Shown one piece after another: positions 1 to 8,913 of a stretch of DNA of 46,444 nt. The position numbers and the translations under genes were made by a program. Origin of the DNA: an uncultured Bacteroidales bacterium (GTDB lineage Bacteria; Bacteroidota; Bacteroidia; Bacteroidales; P3); contig CAJOHZ010000018.1 in NCBI GenBank assembly GCA_905234695.1, forward strand, positions 1-46,444, in the 5' to 3' direction. Position 1 is the first letter of the stretch. Each line of letters opens with the position of its first letter. A model generated the notes under the pieces. It was given only the letters and a program-made list of their open reading frames with translations, ran no database searches and was not told where the DNA came from.

Positions 1-1
1 C

Positions 2-1288
2 ACGCGGGCGTTGTACTGCCCCGTCACGCAACGCTCGGCCCTTTGGAACCAGCAGATACTGAAATTCTCGCCCCATTTCGACAGCCTGCTGGCTTCGACT
101 TATCTGTTCGACTCCATCCATACGGAATTAGGAGGATCCACAACAGAATGCTATTCCATAAAACATGATATCCAAAACAATTTATATGTTGCTTTTGCTG
201 GTGCTTTATTGCCAGAAATTCTCAATGTTGTAGGTACAGACTCCCTATATGTAAAAACACCACCAGATGCGGGGTCCACATGTATATTAAAATTTTCGTC
301 AGACCTTCAAGCCACAGACATTTTCCAATTGTCAACATCAAATGATTCGGTTCCCATAACGCTGTACTTGCATGACATATATTTTGACGACTCAGTTTCA
401 ATGTTTTTTAGAGGTATATTTTATTGGCCTTATGACTATAATTCCACCATATATTTGGCTCACAACAATTATGAATTACAGGAGATAGATTCGGAATTTG
501 GTGCATGTTACTGGTTAAGACTTGATAAAAACAACTTCAATATTCTTGCTCAAGGAATGGCTCAGTCCTCTGCAAGAATATGGGGTATCGGTTCGCTCAG
601 ACCAAATAACAACAGAGTGTTTACCCAACTCAGGTTTTTGAACAACATCAGTTTCGGCGATACAATACTATATACCCCTCTTACTACAGACACAGAAATG
701 GCATTTGCCGTGTGGGATTATGATGGTCATGAATTGATGTTTATTACCTATGGGTGTAGTAATTTTTACAACGCGCCTACCCAGCTTCATGTGATGGACA
801 GTGCGGTCTATTTGGGCGGGGTGGTCTACGACGACGCCACCTTCGGCACCCATGTGGTGCCCAATTACGGCAACAGCACCGTGGCCAAATACGTCGACAC
901 CGCCTTCATGACACCGTATGTGTGGCAGGACACCGCGGGCGGCGGCACGCAAGACACCACACACCCAGGCCCCGACACGGGCGACGTGCGCATCACGCTG
1001 GTGGCGGGCGGCAACGCCATTGTGGCCTACCCCAACCCCTTCCGCCAGAGGGTCACCATACGGATTGAAAACGGAGCGCTGAAACATGAAAATGGAGTCG
1101 CCACGGCATGGCTCACCGACCTCCAAGGCCGCCGCGAGGAAGTCCGCCTCACCCCCACAGCCCCCAGCCGATACACCCTCGACCTCACCGCCCGCCCACA
1201 ATCCACCTACCTGTTGACCCTCACCACCGCCGACGGACAGCAACACACCCTCCGCCTGTTCAAACAATCGGACATCTTCGGGAAGTGA
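2..1288 (+). CDS. T9SS cargo protein, 3' part only (C-terminal sorting domain)
   Basis: The reading frame is open at the window's left edge, so the true start lies outside; a TTG at position 11 is only the first start-like codon. The last 90 or so residues form a type A T9SS C-terminal domain: an AYPNPF motif, beta-strand-like stretches, LTDLQGR, and a final LTLTTADGQ segment ending in a short basic tail. Such domains take proteins across the outer membrane through the type IX system and are then removed. The passenger region (about residues 40-260) has no recognised catalytic motif. It is clearly more AT-rich than both the first 120 bases and the sorting-domain part, which suggests a replaced passenger module. 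The dispersed repeat at 1331-1528 follows 43 bases after the stop. Confidence 0.75.
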   Translation, partial: TRALYCPVTQRSALWNQQILKFSPHFDSLLASTYLFDSIHTELGGSTTECYSIKHDIQNNLYVAFAGALLPEILNVVGTDSLYVKTPPDAGSTCILKFSSDLQATDIFQLSTSNDSVPITLYLHDIYFDDSVSMFFRGIFYWPYDYNSTIYLAHNNYELQEIDSEFGACYWLRLDKNNFNILAQGMAQSSARIWGIGSLRPNNNRVFTQLRFLNNISFGDTILYTPLTTDTEMAFAVWDYDGHELMFITYGCSNFYNAPTQLHVMDSAVYLGGVVYDDATFGTHVVPNYGNSTVAKYVDTAFMTPYVWQDTAGGGTQDTTHPGPDTGDVRITLVAGGNAIVAYPNPFRQRVTIRIENGALKHENGVATAWLTDLQGRREEVRLTPTAPSRYTLDLTARPQSTYLLTLTTADGQQHTLRLFKQSDIFGK

Positions 1289-1330
1289 GTTTTAGTGTTT
1301 ACCTTTTAGTTTTAATCTTCTCCCACCCCG

Positions 1331-1528
1331 CTCTCGGTGTGGCTTTTATGCGCCTTCTCCGTGCCTTTTACTCTTATCTCACGCATACCCAGCATTTCTC
1401 CCGCACTTCTCCCGACATGAGTCGGAGAAGTGTCGGAGATATGTCGGGGAAACGTCGGAGAAGGGCAAAAGGCACATAAGCGTCGCATAAGGACCGCACC
1501 GAAGGCGCTCCCTTGTCACCCGGTGTCC
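1331..1528 (+). repeat. Dispersed palindromic repeat with 11-nt units, copy 1
   Basis: About 200 bases nearly identical to 35,481-35,665 and similar in plan to 37,148-37,345. The core at 1421-1464 is four 11-nt units of the type GTCGGAGAAGT. Just upstream, 1404-1416 is complementary to 1421-1432, giving a 12-bp hairpin with a four-base loop and one bulge. The outer arms also pair in part (CCTTCTCCG with CGGAGAAGG, GTGCCTTTT with AAAAGGCAC). The right end carries CTCCCTTGTCACCCGG, shared by all copies. No ORF in it is convincing. It fills the spacer between the T9SS gene and gcvH. It could be a structured RNA, a non-autonomous mobile repeat or a recombination site. Confidence 0.85.
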
Positions 1529-1584
1529 GGAAATTGAGCTGGCGGAGACTTGGCTCTTCGGGATTTTTTGGATAAAAAAAGAAA

Positions 1585-1604
1585 GGCATCCCTGATGGGA
1601 CGCC
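1585..1604 (-). terminator. Rho-independent terminator of gcvH
   Basis: Read on the minus strand, an 8-bp stem (GGCGTCCC with GGGATGCC, one G-U pair) and a four-base loop are followed by a T-rich tract. The wobble pair works only in the minus-strand RNA, so it serves gcvH. Confidence 0.8.
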
Positions 1605-1633
1605 CTTCACTATGAAAATGAAATTTTGGGATT

Positions 1634-2011
1634 TTAAGCACCAATTTTGGCTTTGTAGGCGGCTGCGTCGAGCAGACCGTCGATGTCGGCCATGTTGGCG
1701 GGTTTCATCTTGATGATCCAGCCCTCGCCGTAGGGGTCGTTGTTGATGGCGGAGGCATCCTCCAGCGCCTTGTTGAACTCAACAACTTCGCCGTTCACGG
1801 GCATCAGCAGGTCGGCCACGGTCTTCACGGCCTCGATGCTACCAAAGGCTTCGCCGGCGTCAATGGTGTCGCCTTCGCAGTCCACGTCCACGAATACGAT
1901 GTCGCCCAGTTCGTGCTGAGCATAGTCGGTGATACCAACAAAAGCAAATTCGCCTTCAATTCTTACCCATTCGTCGTCCTGGGTATACTTTAAATTCTGC
2001 GGAATGTTCAT
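1634..2011 (-). CDS. gcvH: Glycine cleavage system H protein
   Basis: This 125-residue protein has the normal length for GcvH, the lipoylated carrier that shuttles the aminomethyl group between the P, T and L proteins of the glycine cleavage system in the cytoplasm. The lipoylation motif is clear: [12 protein letters not shown] with Lys63 as the lipoyl site. The N-terminus (YTQDDEWVR), [16 protein letters not shown] and the C-terminal NDPYGEGWI are family landmarks. It stands alone: gcvT and gcvP are not in the window, but lpdA, whose product could be the L protein, lies at 21 kb. It is divergent from rho, with its own TAnnTTTG box at 2068-2075 and a terminator 30 bases after the stop. Confidence 0.97.
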   Translation of the reverse strand: MNIPQNLKYTQDDEWVRIEGEFAFVGITDYAQHELGDIVFVDVDCEGDTIDAGEAFGSIEAVKTVADLLMPVNGEVVEFNKALEDASAINNDPYGEGWIIKMKPANMADIDGLLDAAAYKAKIGA

Positions 2012-2067
2012 TGTGTTATGTGTTTAAGTAAAGTTATTCGGGTTGTTTTGGGGATTGTTTTCGTCTG

Positions 2068-2075
2068 CAAAGATA
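2068..2075 (-). promoter_or_regulatory. Promoter -7 box for gcvH
   Basis: TATCTTTG on the minus strand matches the Bacteroidota -7 consensus TAnnTTTG. It lies 56 bases upstream of the gcvH start codon. No convincing -33 TTTG is visible at the usual distance. Confidence 0.6.
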
Positions 2076-2138
2076 CGTAAATATTTTCTTTTGTTGCATT
2101 TTTTTCTTTTGTTTTTTTTCAATGTCGAAAATATTCTT

Positions 2139-2146
2139 TATCTTTG
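2139..2146 (+). promoter_or_regulatory. Promoter -7 box for rho
   Basis: TATCTTTG matches the Bacteroidota -7 consensus. It gives rho a leader of roughly 120 bases, long enough for the Rho autoregulation known in other bacteria, although no specific structure was identified. Confidence 0.6.
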
Positions 2147-2270
2147 TGGCGTCAAAATCCCCCCGAAGAAGGTATTTTCTTTGATGCGAGAGAGCAGTCT
2201 TACAGAAAGTTCGGGGTTTCCAGACATTTTTTCTACCATCCAAATTTTTCACAGCACATAGTGTTTATTT

Positions 2271-4316
2271 ATGTACAGCAAGTCAGAGTTAGAGGCTAAG
2301 GCGCATATCGAGCTTATCAATATCGCCAAAGAACTCGGAATCTCCCGGGCCACGCGCCTGGAGCAGCAGGATCTCATCTATAAGATAATCGCCTTCCAGT
2401 CGGAGAACCCCAAGGCCATCACCAAGGAGCAGGAGCAGCAGCAAGCCGCCAAGGAGGCGGAATTGCCGCGCCAGAAGCGCACGCGCATCAAGCCCCAGCC
2501 GGTGGCGGAGTCGACCCTTTCCAAGTCGGGTATCAAGGCCCACAAGCGCCGTTTGGCGGTCGAGAAGAAGCAGCAGACCGCTGTGCCGCAGCCTGCCGCG
2601 CCGCAGCCCGCGGCCGACGCGCCTGTCAGCATTGCCGATTGGGAACTTCCCGCCATCCCGTCGGTGCCCGATGTGGTGAGCCGGTCGGGCCGTTTCCTGC
2701 GTCCCACCGAACCCGTGGCTCCCCCCGAGCCGCAGCCCGCCGCCCCCGCCGAGGTGCCGCCGACAGCCACCCCCGCGGAGCCTTCCGCCGAGGCCCCGGC
2801 AAAGCGCAAACGCGGCCGTCCCAAGAAGAACGCCGCATCCGCCCCTGCCGCGACCCCCGCAGAGCCCGTTCCTGCCCCGCAGGAGGAGAAACCGGCCGTC
2901 CCCGCCGCCAACATCCCGGCACAGCCCCATGCACATGCCCCTGCCGAGCCGCAGAAGCCTGCATCCCCCGAGGAGCCGAAGAACCCCGAAGCGGCGACCC
3001 CGGCAGCCCCGCAGGGAGCTCCCGCCGAGCGTCCCTTCCAGGAGCGTCTCCACGGCCCCAACGAGGGCCAGCCCAACGGCTTCAACCGTTTCGACCGAAA
3101 GAACCGCTTCAAGGACCGCCGTCCCTTCAACGGCCACGGAAACGACAATGCCGACTCCGGCTTTAACCGTTATAACCGTCCTGTCTACCCCTTCGACAGC
3201 GAAGGCGTGGTAGAGGTGGAAGGGGTGCTGGAGATGGCGCCCGAGGGTTTCGGTATCCTGCGTTCGTCGGACTACAACTACCTGCCCTCGCCCGACGATG
3301 TCTATGTCTCGGCCCATATCATCCACAACGTGGGGCTGAAGCCCGGCGACACGGTGCGCTGCATGGTGCGTCCGCCCCGCGATACCGACCGTTACTTTAT
3401 CCTCACCAAGGTGCTTAAGGTCAATGGTCTCGAACCCGAGCGGCTGCGCGACCGCGTGCCCTTCGAGTCGCTTGTGCCCCTCTTCCCCGAAGAGAAGTTC
3501 AAACTCACGGGTCATCCCGGCGAGACCATCTCGACCCGTATCATCGATATGTTCACCCCCATCGGAAAGGGACAGCGTGGCCTCATTGTGGCCCAGCCCA
3601 AGACCGGTAAGACCACGCTGTTGAAGGAGGTGGCCAACGCCATCGCCTACAACCATCCCGATGTATACCTCATGGTGCTGCTCATCGACGAGCGTCCCGA
3701 GGAGGTGACCGACATGCAGCGTAGCGTCAACGCCGAGGTGATAGCCTCGACATTCGACGAACCCGCCGACCGCCATGTGCGCATCGCCAATATTGTGTTG
3801 GAGAAGGCGAAACGTATGACCGAATGCGGCCATGACGTGGTTATCGTGCTCGACTCCATCACCCGTCTGGCGCGCGCCTTCAACACGGTGCAGCCCGCTT
3901 CGGGCAAGGTGCTCTCGGGGGGTGTGGAGGCCAACGCCCTGCAGAAACCCAAGCGTTTCTTCGGTGCGGCCCGCAATATCGAGAATGGCGGTTCGCTCAC
4001 TATCATCGCCACCGCCCTCACCGAGACCGGCAGCAAGATGGACGACGTGATTTTCGAGGAGTTCAAGGGCACCGGCAACATGGAACTGCAACTTGACCGC
4101 AAGATGGCCAACCGCCGTCTGTTCCCGGCCATCGACCTGGTGGCCTCCAGCACACGCCGCGACGACCTCTTGGTGCAGAAAAACCTGCTGATGCGTACCC
4201 TTGTGTTGCGCAACCAGCTGACCGATATGACCCCGGTGGAGGCGATGGAGTATCTGCAGAAGAACATGGTCCATACCACCTCCAACGAGGAGTTCCTGAT
4301 GACAATGGACAAGTAG
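2271..4316 (+). CDS. rho: Transcription termination factor Rho with long disordered insert
   Basis: A 681-residue Rho, the hexameric RNA-dependent ATPase that ends transcripts. Domain order: an N-terminal Rho_N helical domain (about residues 1-45), a Pro/Ala-rich basic low-complexity insert (about 50-300) containing KRKRGRPKK and an Asn/Arg/Phe-rich end, the cold-shock-like RNA-binding domain (about 304-385, GFGILR and [16 protein letters not shown]), and the ATPase core with Walker A PKTGKTT (about 442-448), Walker [15 protein letters not shown] (from about 522) and the Q/R-loop region near [20 protein letters not shown]. coli Rho is about 420 residues; the extra length is all in the insert. 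Such inserts are known in Bacteroidota, and the one in B. thetaiotaomicron Rho has been linked to phase separation. The insert's skewed codons create the long antisense ORFs here. Confidence 0.97.
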   Translation: MYSKSELEAKAHIELINIAKELGISRATRLEQQDLIYKIIAFQSENPKAITKEQEQQQAAKEAELPRQKRTRIKPQPVAESTLSKSGIKAHKRRLAVEKKQQTAVPQPAAPQPAADAPVSIADWELPAIPSVPDVVSRSGRFLRPTEPVAPPEPQPAAPAEVPPTATPAEPSAEAPAKRKRGRPKKNAASAPAATPAEPVPAPQEEKPAVPAANIPAQPHAHAPAEPQKPASPEEPKNPEAATPAAPQGAPAERPFQERLHGPNEGQPNGFNRFDRKNRFKDRRPFNGHGNDNADSGFNRYNRPVYPFDSEGVVEVEGVLEMAPEGFGILRSSDYNYLPSPDDVYVSAHIIHNVGLKPGDTVRCMVRPPRDTDRYFILTKVLKVNGLEPERLRDRVPFESLVPLFPEEKFKLTGHPGETISTRIIDMFTPIGKGQRGLIVAQPKTGKTTLLKEVANAIAYNHPDVYLMVLLIDERPEEVTDMQRSVNAEVIASTFDEPADRHVRIANIVLEKAKRMTECGHDVVIVLDSITRLARAFNTVQPASGKVLSGGVEANALQKPKRFFGAARNIENGGSLTIIATALTETGSKMDDVIFEEFKGTGNMELQLDRKMANRRLFPAIDLVASSTRRDDLLVQKNLLMRTLVLRNQLTDMTPVEAMEYLQKNMVHTTSNEEFLMTMDK

Positions 4317-4350
4317 TGATTGGTGATTAGTGAATGGTGATTCGTGACAC
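4316..4350 (+). repeat. Heptanucleotide repeat array between rho and ltaE
   Basis: Five consecutive 7-nt units of the form GTGAWTN (GTGATTG, GTGATTA, GTGAATG, GTGATTC, GTGACAC) start at the last base of the rho stop codon. The same heptad pattern recurs between groES and groEL and at the ends and centre of the accessory element. Confidence 0.7.
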
Positions 4351-4370
4351 GAGAGATTTAGTTTTGTCTT

Positions 4371-5402
4371 ATGCGTAGTTTTGGAAGTGACAATCATTCG
4401 GGAATAAGTCCTGAAATATTGCAGGCCCTCGCGGATGCCAACAAGGACCACGCGCTGGCCTATGGCGACGACGAGTGCAGTGCGCGTGCGGAAGCCCTCT
4501 TCCGCGAGTTCTTCGGGCCGCAGGCACAGGTATACTTTGTGTTCAACGGTACGGGAGCCAATGTGTTGAATATCGATGCCATGTGCCGTTCGCACCATGC
4601 GGTGGTCTGTGCCGATACCGCCCATATCAATGTGGATGAGTGCGGCGCCCCGCAGCGTATTGTGGGCTGCAAGCTCCTGACGGTTCCCACGCCCGACGGC
4701 AAGCTCACGCCCGATTTGGTGCGCACGCAGCTCCACGGATTCGGCTTTGAGCACCATTCGCAGCCCCGCGCCATCAGCATTGCGCAATCCACCGAGCTGG
4801 GTACCCTTTACACTTTGGACGAAATCCGTGCCCTGGCCGACCTGGCCCACAGCTATAATATGTATCTGCATGTGGACGGGGCGCGGCTGGCCAATGCCGC
4901 CGTCGCGTTGGGCTGCACCTTCAAGGAGATGACCACCGACTGCGGCGTGGACTGTCTTTCGTTTGGCGGCACCAAGAACGGCATGTTGATGGGTGAGAGT
5001 TGTGTGATTCTCAATCCTGCGCTGGATATGGACATGAAGTACCGCCGCAAGCAGATGACCCAGCTTTGCAGCAAGATGCGCTTCGTGGCTGCCCAGTTTG
5101 AAACCTATCTCTCCACCGGCCTGTGGCGGCGGAATGCCGAGCACAGCAACCGCATGGCGGCGCTGCTGTTGGAACAGCTGAAAGGTCTCGACAGGGTGGA
5201 GGTGATGTATCCCGTGCAGGTCAACAGCGTCTTTGTGCGCCTGCCACGGGTGGTATGGAAGAGCCTGCTGGACGACTATTTCTTCTATGACTGGGACGAG
5301 GCCAACGATGTGGTGCGCTGGATGTGCTCCTTCGACACCACGGAGGAGGATATTGCCGGCTTTGTAGAGAAGTTGAAAAGCAAACTCATTTCCGCAAACT
5401 GA
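4371..5402 (+). CDS. ltaE: Low-specificity L-threonine aldolase
   Basis: A 343-residue fold-type I PLP enzyme expected to split L-threonine or allo-threonine into glycine and acetaldehyde. Landmarks are the N-terminal FGSDNHSG, the substrate-loop region LAYGDDE, FVFNGTGANVL, HVDGARLANA (Asp169 and Arg172 region) and the PLP lysine in SFGGTKNG (Lys202). Length is normal. The product glycine could feed the cleavage system to which GcvH belongs, although the two genes are divergent and not one operon. Its last 17 bases overlap the convergent sensor-kinase gene, and no terminator separates them. Confidence 0.93.
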   Translation: MRSFGSDNHSGISPEILQALADANKDHALAYGDDECSARAEALFREFFGPQAQVYFVFNGTGANVLNIDAMCRSHHAVVCADTAHINVDECGAPQRIVGCKLLTVPTPDGKLTPDLVRTQLHGFGFEHHSQPRAISIAQSTELGTLYTLDEIRALADLAHSYNMYLHVDGARLANAAVALGCTFKEMTTDCGVDCLSFGGTKNGMLMGESCVILNPALDMDMKYRRKQMTQLCSKMRFVAAQFETYLSTGLWRRNAEHSNRMAALLLEQLKGLDRVEVMYPVQVNSVFVRLPRVVWKSLLDDYFFYDWDEANDVVRWMCSFDTTEEDIAGFVEKLKSKLISAN

Positions 5403-6861
5403 TGCGGAAGCAGGTGCCCTGGCCTTCGACGGAGTATTTGATGAAGATATGCCCTTTGTGGTAGTCGACGATGATGCGGCGGGCGAGAGTGAGACCGAGA
5501 CCCCAGCCCCGTTGTTTGGTGGTGAATCCCGACTGGAAGATTTTCTTTTGCATTGATTTGGGAATACCTTTGCCGGTGTCGGTCACATCGACGTATACCT
5601 GCTTGCTGTCGGCCGACACGACGATGTTGATATGCCCCACGCCGTCCATGGCGTCGATGGCGTTTTTGCAGAGGTTTTCTATCACCCATTCGAAAAGGTA
5701 GCTGTTGAGCGGTACTACCAGTTCCTCGTCGGGACAGTTGACCGAGAAGGTGACTTTCTTCGAGCTGCGGGTCTGGAGGTAGCCCACCGTGCGGCGGATG
5801 GTCTCGCAGAGGTTCTCGGGCTTCAGCTCCGGTACGGAGCCAATCTTTGAGAATCGATGGGCCACGGTGTCGAGCCGTTCCAGGTCTTTGTTGATTTCCA
5901 GCGCATACTGGTCGTCGAGGGTCTTGCCGTGCAGATATTGTGTCCAGGCCATGAGCGACGAGATGGGGGTGCCCAGCTGGTGGGCGGTCTCCTTGGCCAT
6001 GCCCACCCATATCTTGTTTTGTTCCATGGTGCGGGCGGTGCGGAAGAGGTGGTAGGAGATGATGATAAGTACCGCCAGCACGAAGAGGTAGAGCAGGGGA
6101 ATCCACCGCAGGGCTTTCAGCAGGGGGGTGGTTTCGTAGAAGAGGTATGCCCGCCGGCCGTTGGGCAGGCGGAACTCAATCGGGTCGTTTGCCTCTTCCA
6201 TCTCGCACAGCTTGTGCGACAGCCGTTCGGGGGTGGCGAACTCCCGTTCCGACATGTTGCCGCTGCCCAACACCTCGCCCTGCAGGCTGTCGACAATCAG
6301 CACCGGGACAAACACCGAGTTGTTGGTGATTTCAGTGAGGAACGATTCGCTTAGTCCGTCAAGCATGTGGCGCAGGTCGGTGTAGACTTTAGACTCCTTG
6401 TAATACAGCGTCATGGGCATTCCCCAGATGTGGTAGTGGATGGGCTCGTTGTGCGAGAACTCGGCCAGCAGGCTGTCGTTCAATTTCTGTCCGGCGAATT
6501 CGCTGGGCACGGTGATGAGGGAGTCTTTGTCGGTGATGAGGATGGAGGTCTCGCAGCTGTCGACGATATAGCGCACGTAGTCTAGGCTGAAGTCGGCATC
6601 GGAGCCGAGGCCGCGACGGTCGAACGAACGCAGGATGTTGGCATACATGGCCATCTTGCGGTGTTCGTCGAGGGCCACCTGTTCGAAGAACTCTTCCGAA
6701 TAGCTCACCAGCTGTGCCTTCTGGCTGATGGCGTTGGCCCAGAGGGTCACCTTCTCCTGCTCCGAGGAACGGATTTGGTTGGAGAGGCTATTGATTTCCA
6801 CCAGGGCCGAGACCGCCAGCAGGACGGTCACGCTGAGGATCACCCATTTGATTTTGTTCAT
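5386..6861 (-). CDS. Membrane sensor histidine kinase
   Basis: A 491-residue two-component sensor. TM1 is at about residues 5-23, then a periplasmic sensor region of about 225 residues with no named domain, TM2 at about 253-272, a HisKA segment with the phosphoacceptor His294 in KETAHQLGTPISS, and a HATPase domain with N box NLCKNAIDAMDG, DTGKGIP, and the G2 region RGWGLGLTLARRI. No response regulator is adjacent. It is the last gene of a minus-strand run after the LolC/E-type permease (43-base gap), so it may sense an envelope state. Its 3' end overlaps ltaE by 17 bases. Confidence 0.93.
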   Translation of the reverse strand: MNKIKWVILSVTVLLAVSALVEINSLSNQIRSSEQEKVTLWANAISQKAQLVSYSEEFFEQVALDEHRKMAMYANILRSFDRRGLGSDADFSLDYVRYIVDSCETSILITDKDSLITVPSEFAGQKLNDSLLAEFSHNEPIHYHIWGMPMTLYYKESKVYTDLRHMLDGLSESFLTEITNNSVFVPVLIVDSLQGEVLGSGNMSEREFATPERLSHKLCEMEEANDPIEFRLPNGRRAYLFYETTPLLKALRWIPLLYLFVLAVLIIISYHLFRTARTMEQNKIWVGMAKETAHQLGTPISSLMAWTQYLHGKTLDDQYALEINKDLERLDTVAHRFSKIGSVPELKPENLCETIRRTVGYLQTRSSKKVTFSVNCPDEELVVPLNSYLFEWVIENLCKNAIDAMDGVGHINIVVSADSKQVYVDVTDTGKGIPKSMQKKIFQSGFTTKQRGWGLGLTLARRIIVDYHKGHIFIKYSVEGQGTCFRISLRK

Positions 6862-6904
6862 GCTTGCATCTCCTTTCTACGGGGCGGCGCAGGGCGTCGC
6901 GGGG

Positions 6905-8146
6905 TCAATCGAATTTGATGGTCTTGGCGGGGTGGATGTTCGAGATGTAGGCGGCGGGAATCAGCATGGCCGCCAGGCAGACGGCCAGTGCGCCGATGCT
7001 CACCAGCACGAATATCCATCCGTTGAGGTCGATGGGCACGGCATCCATCGAATAGCTGGCGCTGTCGAGCCGCAGCAGGCGGAAGCGCCATTGCAGTCCG
7101 CAGAGCAGCAGGGCGACGGCATCGCCCAGCAGGATGCCTTTGCCGACAATGCCGACGGCCTTGAGGAGCAGGATGCGGCGGATGCCGCTGTTGTCGACCC
7201 CCAAGGCTTTGAGGATACCGATGGTGGAGGTTTTCTCGAAAATCATGATGAGCAGGGCCGAGATGATGGAGACTACGCATACCAGCATCATGATGGTGAT
7301 AATGAGCACGATGTTGCTGTCCAGCAGGTCGAGCCATGAGAAGAGGGCAGGGTTCTTGGCCACCACGGTGGTGAGGGTCAGCTCATAACCCAGTTGCTCC
7401 AGCAGCCGCTGGGCGGTCTGGTCGAGGCGGGCGAAATCGTCCACCAGCACCTCATATCCAGCCACTTGGTTCGAGTCCCATCCGTTGAGTCGCTGCACCT
7501 GCCGCAGGTCGCCCACCACGTAGTGCTCGTCGAAGTCGGCGAGGTCGGTGTTGTAGATGCCGCATACCTCAAAGGCACGGGCGCGGGCAGCCCCCTCCTG
7601 CCAGAAGTAGGCGCGCACCTTGTCGCCTACCTGCAGCCCCAGTTTGTCGCTCACGGTGCGAGAGATGACCACCTCGTTGGAGGGTTTGTCGGCGGGGAAC
7701 TGGAAGAGGCGTCCCTCGACCAGGTTGGAGGCGAAGAAGGAGGTGTCGAATTCCTCTCCGACGCCTTTCAGGATAATGCCGTGAATCTGGTCGTCGGTCT
7801 TGATCATCCCACCTTTGTTGGCGAAGAACTGCACGTGGCGCACCCCGGGGGTGTGGCGGATGCGCTCCACCTCGGGACGGCGGATGTCGACGGGGGTCTC
7901 CTCGTAGGTGTTGCCCATGGCGTAACCCTGTACCACGATATGTGAGCCGAAGCCCACGACCTTCTGCCGTATTTCGCCTTGGAAGCCGCGCAGGATGCAT
8001 ACCGCCGTCACCATCACCAGCACTCCGAGGGCGATGCTGTAGGTGGCGATACTCACCAGAGGACCGGAATAGCCTGGGGAATGGGCCGCCGAACCTTTCC
8101 GGTCCTTGGGGAGGAAACGCTTGGATATAAATCGTTCGTACTTCAC
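6905..8146 (-). CDS. LolC/LolE-type (FtsX-like) ABC transporter permease
   Basis: A 413-residue permease of the MacB/FtsX-like family. One N-terminal TM helix (about residues 30-50, preceded by a short cytoplasmic segment starting with MKYERFISKRF), a large periplasmic domain (about 55-270) and three C-terminal TM helices, the first ending near an FEKTSTIGILKALGVDN signature. This architecture and the N-terminal LVSIATYSIALGV match lipoprotein-releasing permeases that pass lipoproteins from the inner membrane to LolA. Bacteroidota usually carry a single LolC/E-type protein. The partner LolD ATPase is not adjacent. It starts three bases after the tpiA stop, so it is probably co-transcribed with tpiA. 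Confidence 0.88.
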   Translation of the reverse strand: MKYERFISKRFLPKDRKGSAAHSPGYSGPLVSIATYSIALGVLVMVTAVCILRGFQGEIRQKVVGFGSHIVVQGYAMGNTYEETPVDIRRPEVERIRHTPGVRHVQFFANKGGMIKTDDQIHGIILKGVGEEFDTSFFASNLVEGRLFQFPADKPSNEVVISRTVSDKLGLQVGDKVRAYFWQEGAARARAFEVCGIYNTDLADFDEHYVVGDLRQVQRLNGWDSNQVAGYEVLVDDFARLDQTAQRLLEQLGYELTLTTVVAKNPALFSWLDLLDSNIVLIITIMMLVCVVSIISALLIMIFEKTSTIGILKALGVDNSGIRRILLLKAVGIVGKGILLGDAVALLLCGLQWRFRLLRLDSASYSMDAVPIDLNGWIFVLVSIGALAVCLAAMLIPAAYISNIHPAKTIKFD

Positions 8147-8149
8147 TCT

Positions 8150-8911
8150 TTAGAAGGCAGTGGCGATGCCGATGAAGTCGTCAGCCTTCAGCGAGGCGCC
8201 GCCGATGAGGCCACCGTCGACGTCGGGGTTGGCGAAGAGCTCTTTCGCGTTGGAGGGCTTGCAGCTGCCGCCGTAGAGGATGCTTGTCTCGTCGGCCACG
8301 GCTTTGCCGTACTGCTTTTCAATCAGCTGGCGGATGTGGGCGTGCATCTCCTGTGCCTGTTCGGGTGTGGCGGTTTTGCCGGTGCCGATGGCCCAGACGG
8401 GCTCGTAGGCGATGATGATGTCGGCGAAGTCGGTGGCACTCAGATGGAAGAGTCCTTCGCGCACTTGCTTCTCCACGACCTCGAACTGCTTGCCGGCTTC
8501 GCGCTCTTCCAGCACTTCACCTACGCAGACGATGGGTTTCAGGTGGTGTTTCAGCAGTTGGTTCACCTTGGCGGCTACCAGTTCGTTGGTTTCGTGGTAG
8601 TAGGCCCGACGCTCGGAGTGCCCCACGATGCAGAAATCCAGTTCCATGGATTCCAGCATGGCGGCCGACACCTCGCCAGTGTAGGCGCCGCTCTCCTGGT
8701 CGCTGACGTTCTGTGCGCCCACCAGGAAGTAGGAGTCGTCGCTGTAGTCGCTCACCATCTCCAGATAGGGGAAGGGGGGACAGAGGATGATTTGGGTGTT
8801 GCGGTCCAATTCGATGGACTCGAGTTTCTCGATGATGTCGCTCACGAGTTCGTCGGCTTCGTTGAAGGTTTTGTTCATCTTCCAGTTGCCGGCTACGATG
8901 TGTTTTCTCAT
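8150..8911 (-). CDS. tpiA: Triosephosphate isomerase
   Basis: A 253-residue TIM barrel that interconverts dihydroxyacetone phosphate and glyceraldehyde 3-phosphate in glycolysis. Catalytic residues are visible: Asn9 and Lys11 in GNWKMNKT, His98 in IVGHSERR and Glu170 in [12 protein letters not shown], plus the phosphate-binding YGGS near residue 215. Length is standard. It is preceded by the thioredoxin-fold gene (48-base spacer made of near-heptad repeats) and followed after three bases by the LolC/E-type permease. Confidence 0.98.
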   Translation of the reverse strand: MRKHIVAGNWKMNKTFNEADELVSDIIEKLESIELDRNTQIILCPPFPYLEMVSDYSDDSYFLVGAQNVSDQESGAYTGEVSAAMLESMELDFCIVGHSERRAYYHETNELVAAKVNQLLKHHLKPIVCVGEVLEEREAGKQFEVVEKQVREGLFHLSATDFADIIIAYEPVWAIGTGKTATPEQAQEMHAHIRQLIEKQYGKAVADETSILYGGSCKPSNAKELFANPDVDGGLIGGASLKADDFIGIATAF

Positions 8912-8913
8912 GG

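Noticed and set aside
1421..1464. 11-nt repeats considered as a CRISPR array
   Set aside because: Units are contiguous with no spacers, far too short, and no cas genes are present.
1108..1479. Plus-strand 123-codon ORF across the end of the first gene and the repeat
   Set aside because: Pro/His/Arg-rich shifted frame overlapping the sorting domain; the part in the repeat is not conserved as protein in copy 3.
2289..5144. 951-codon minus-strand ORF opposite rho and ltaE
   Set aside because: Shadow of GC-rich codons: low-complexity Gly/Arg/Leu/His sequence, no domain, and fully opposite two certain genes.
7450..7485. GGTTCGAGTCC, like a tRNA T-arm
   Set aside because: It lies inside the permease coding sequence, and no cloverleaf or acceptor stem surrounds it. 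No tRNA was found elsewhere.
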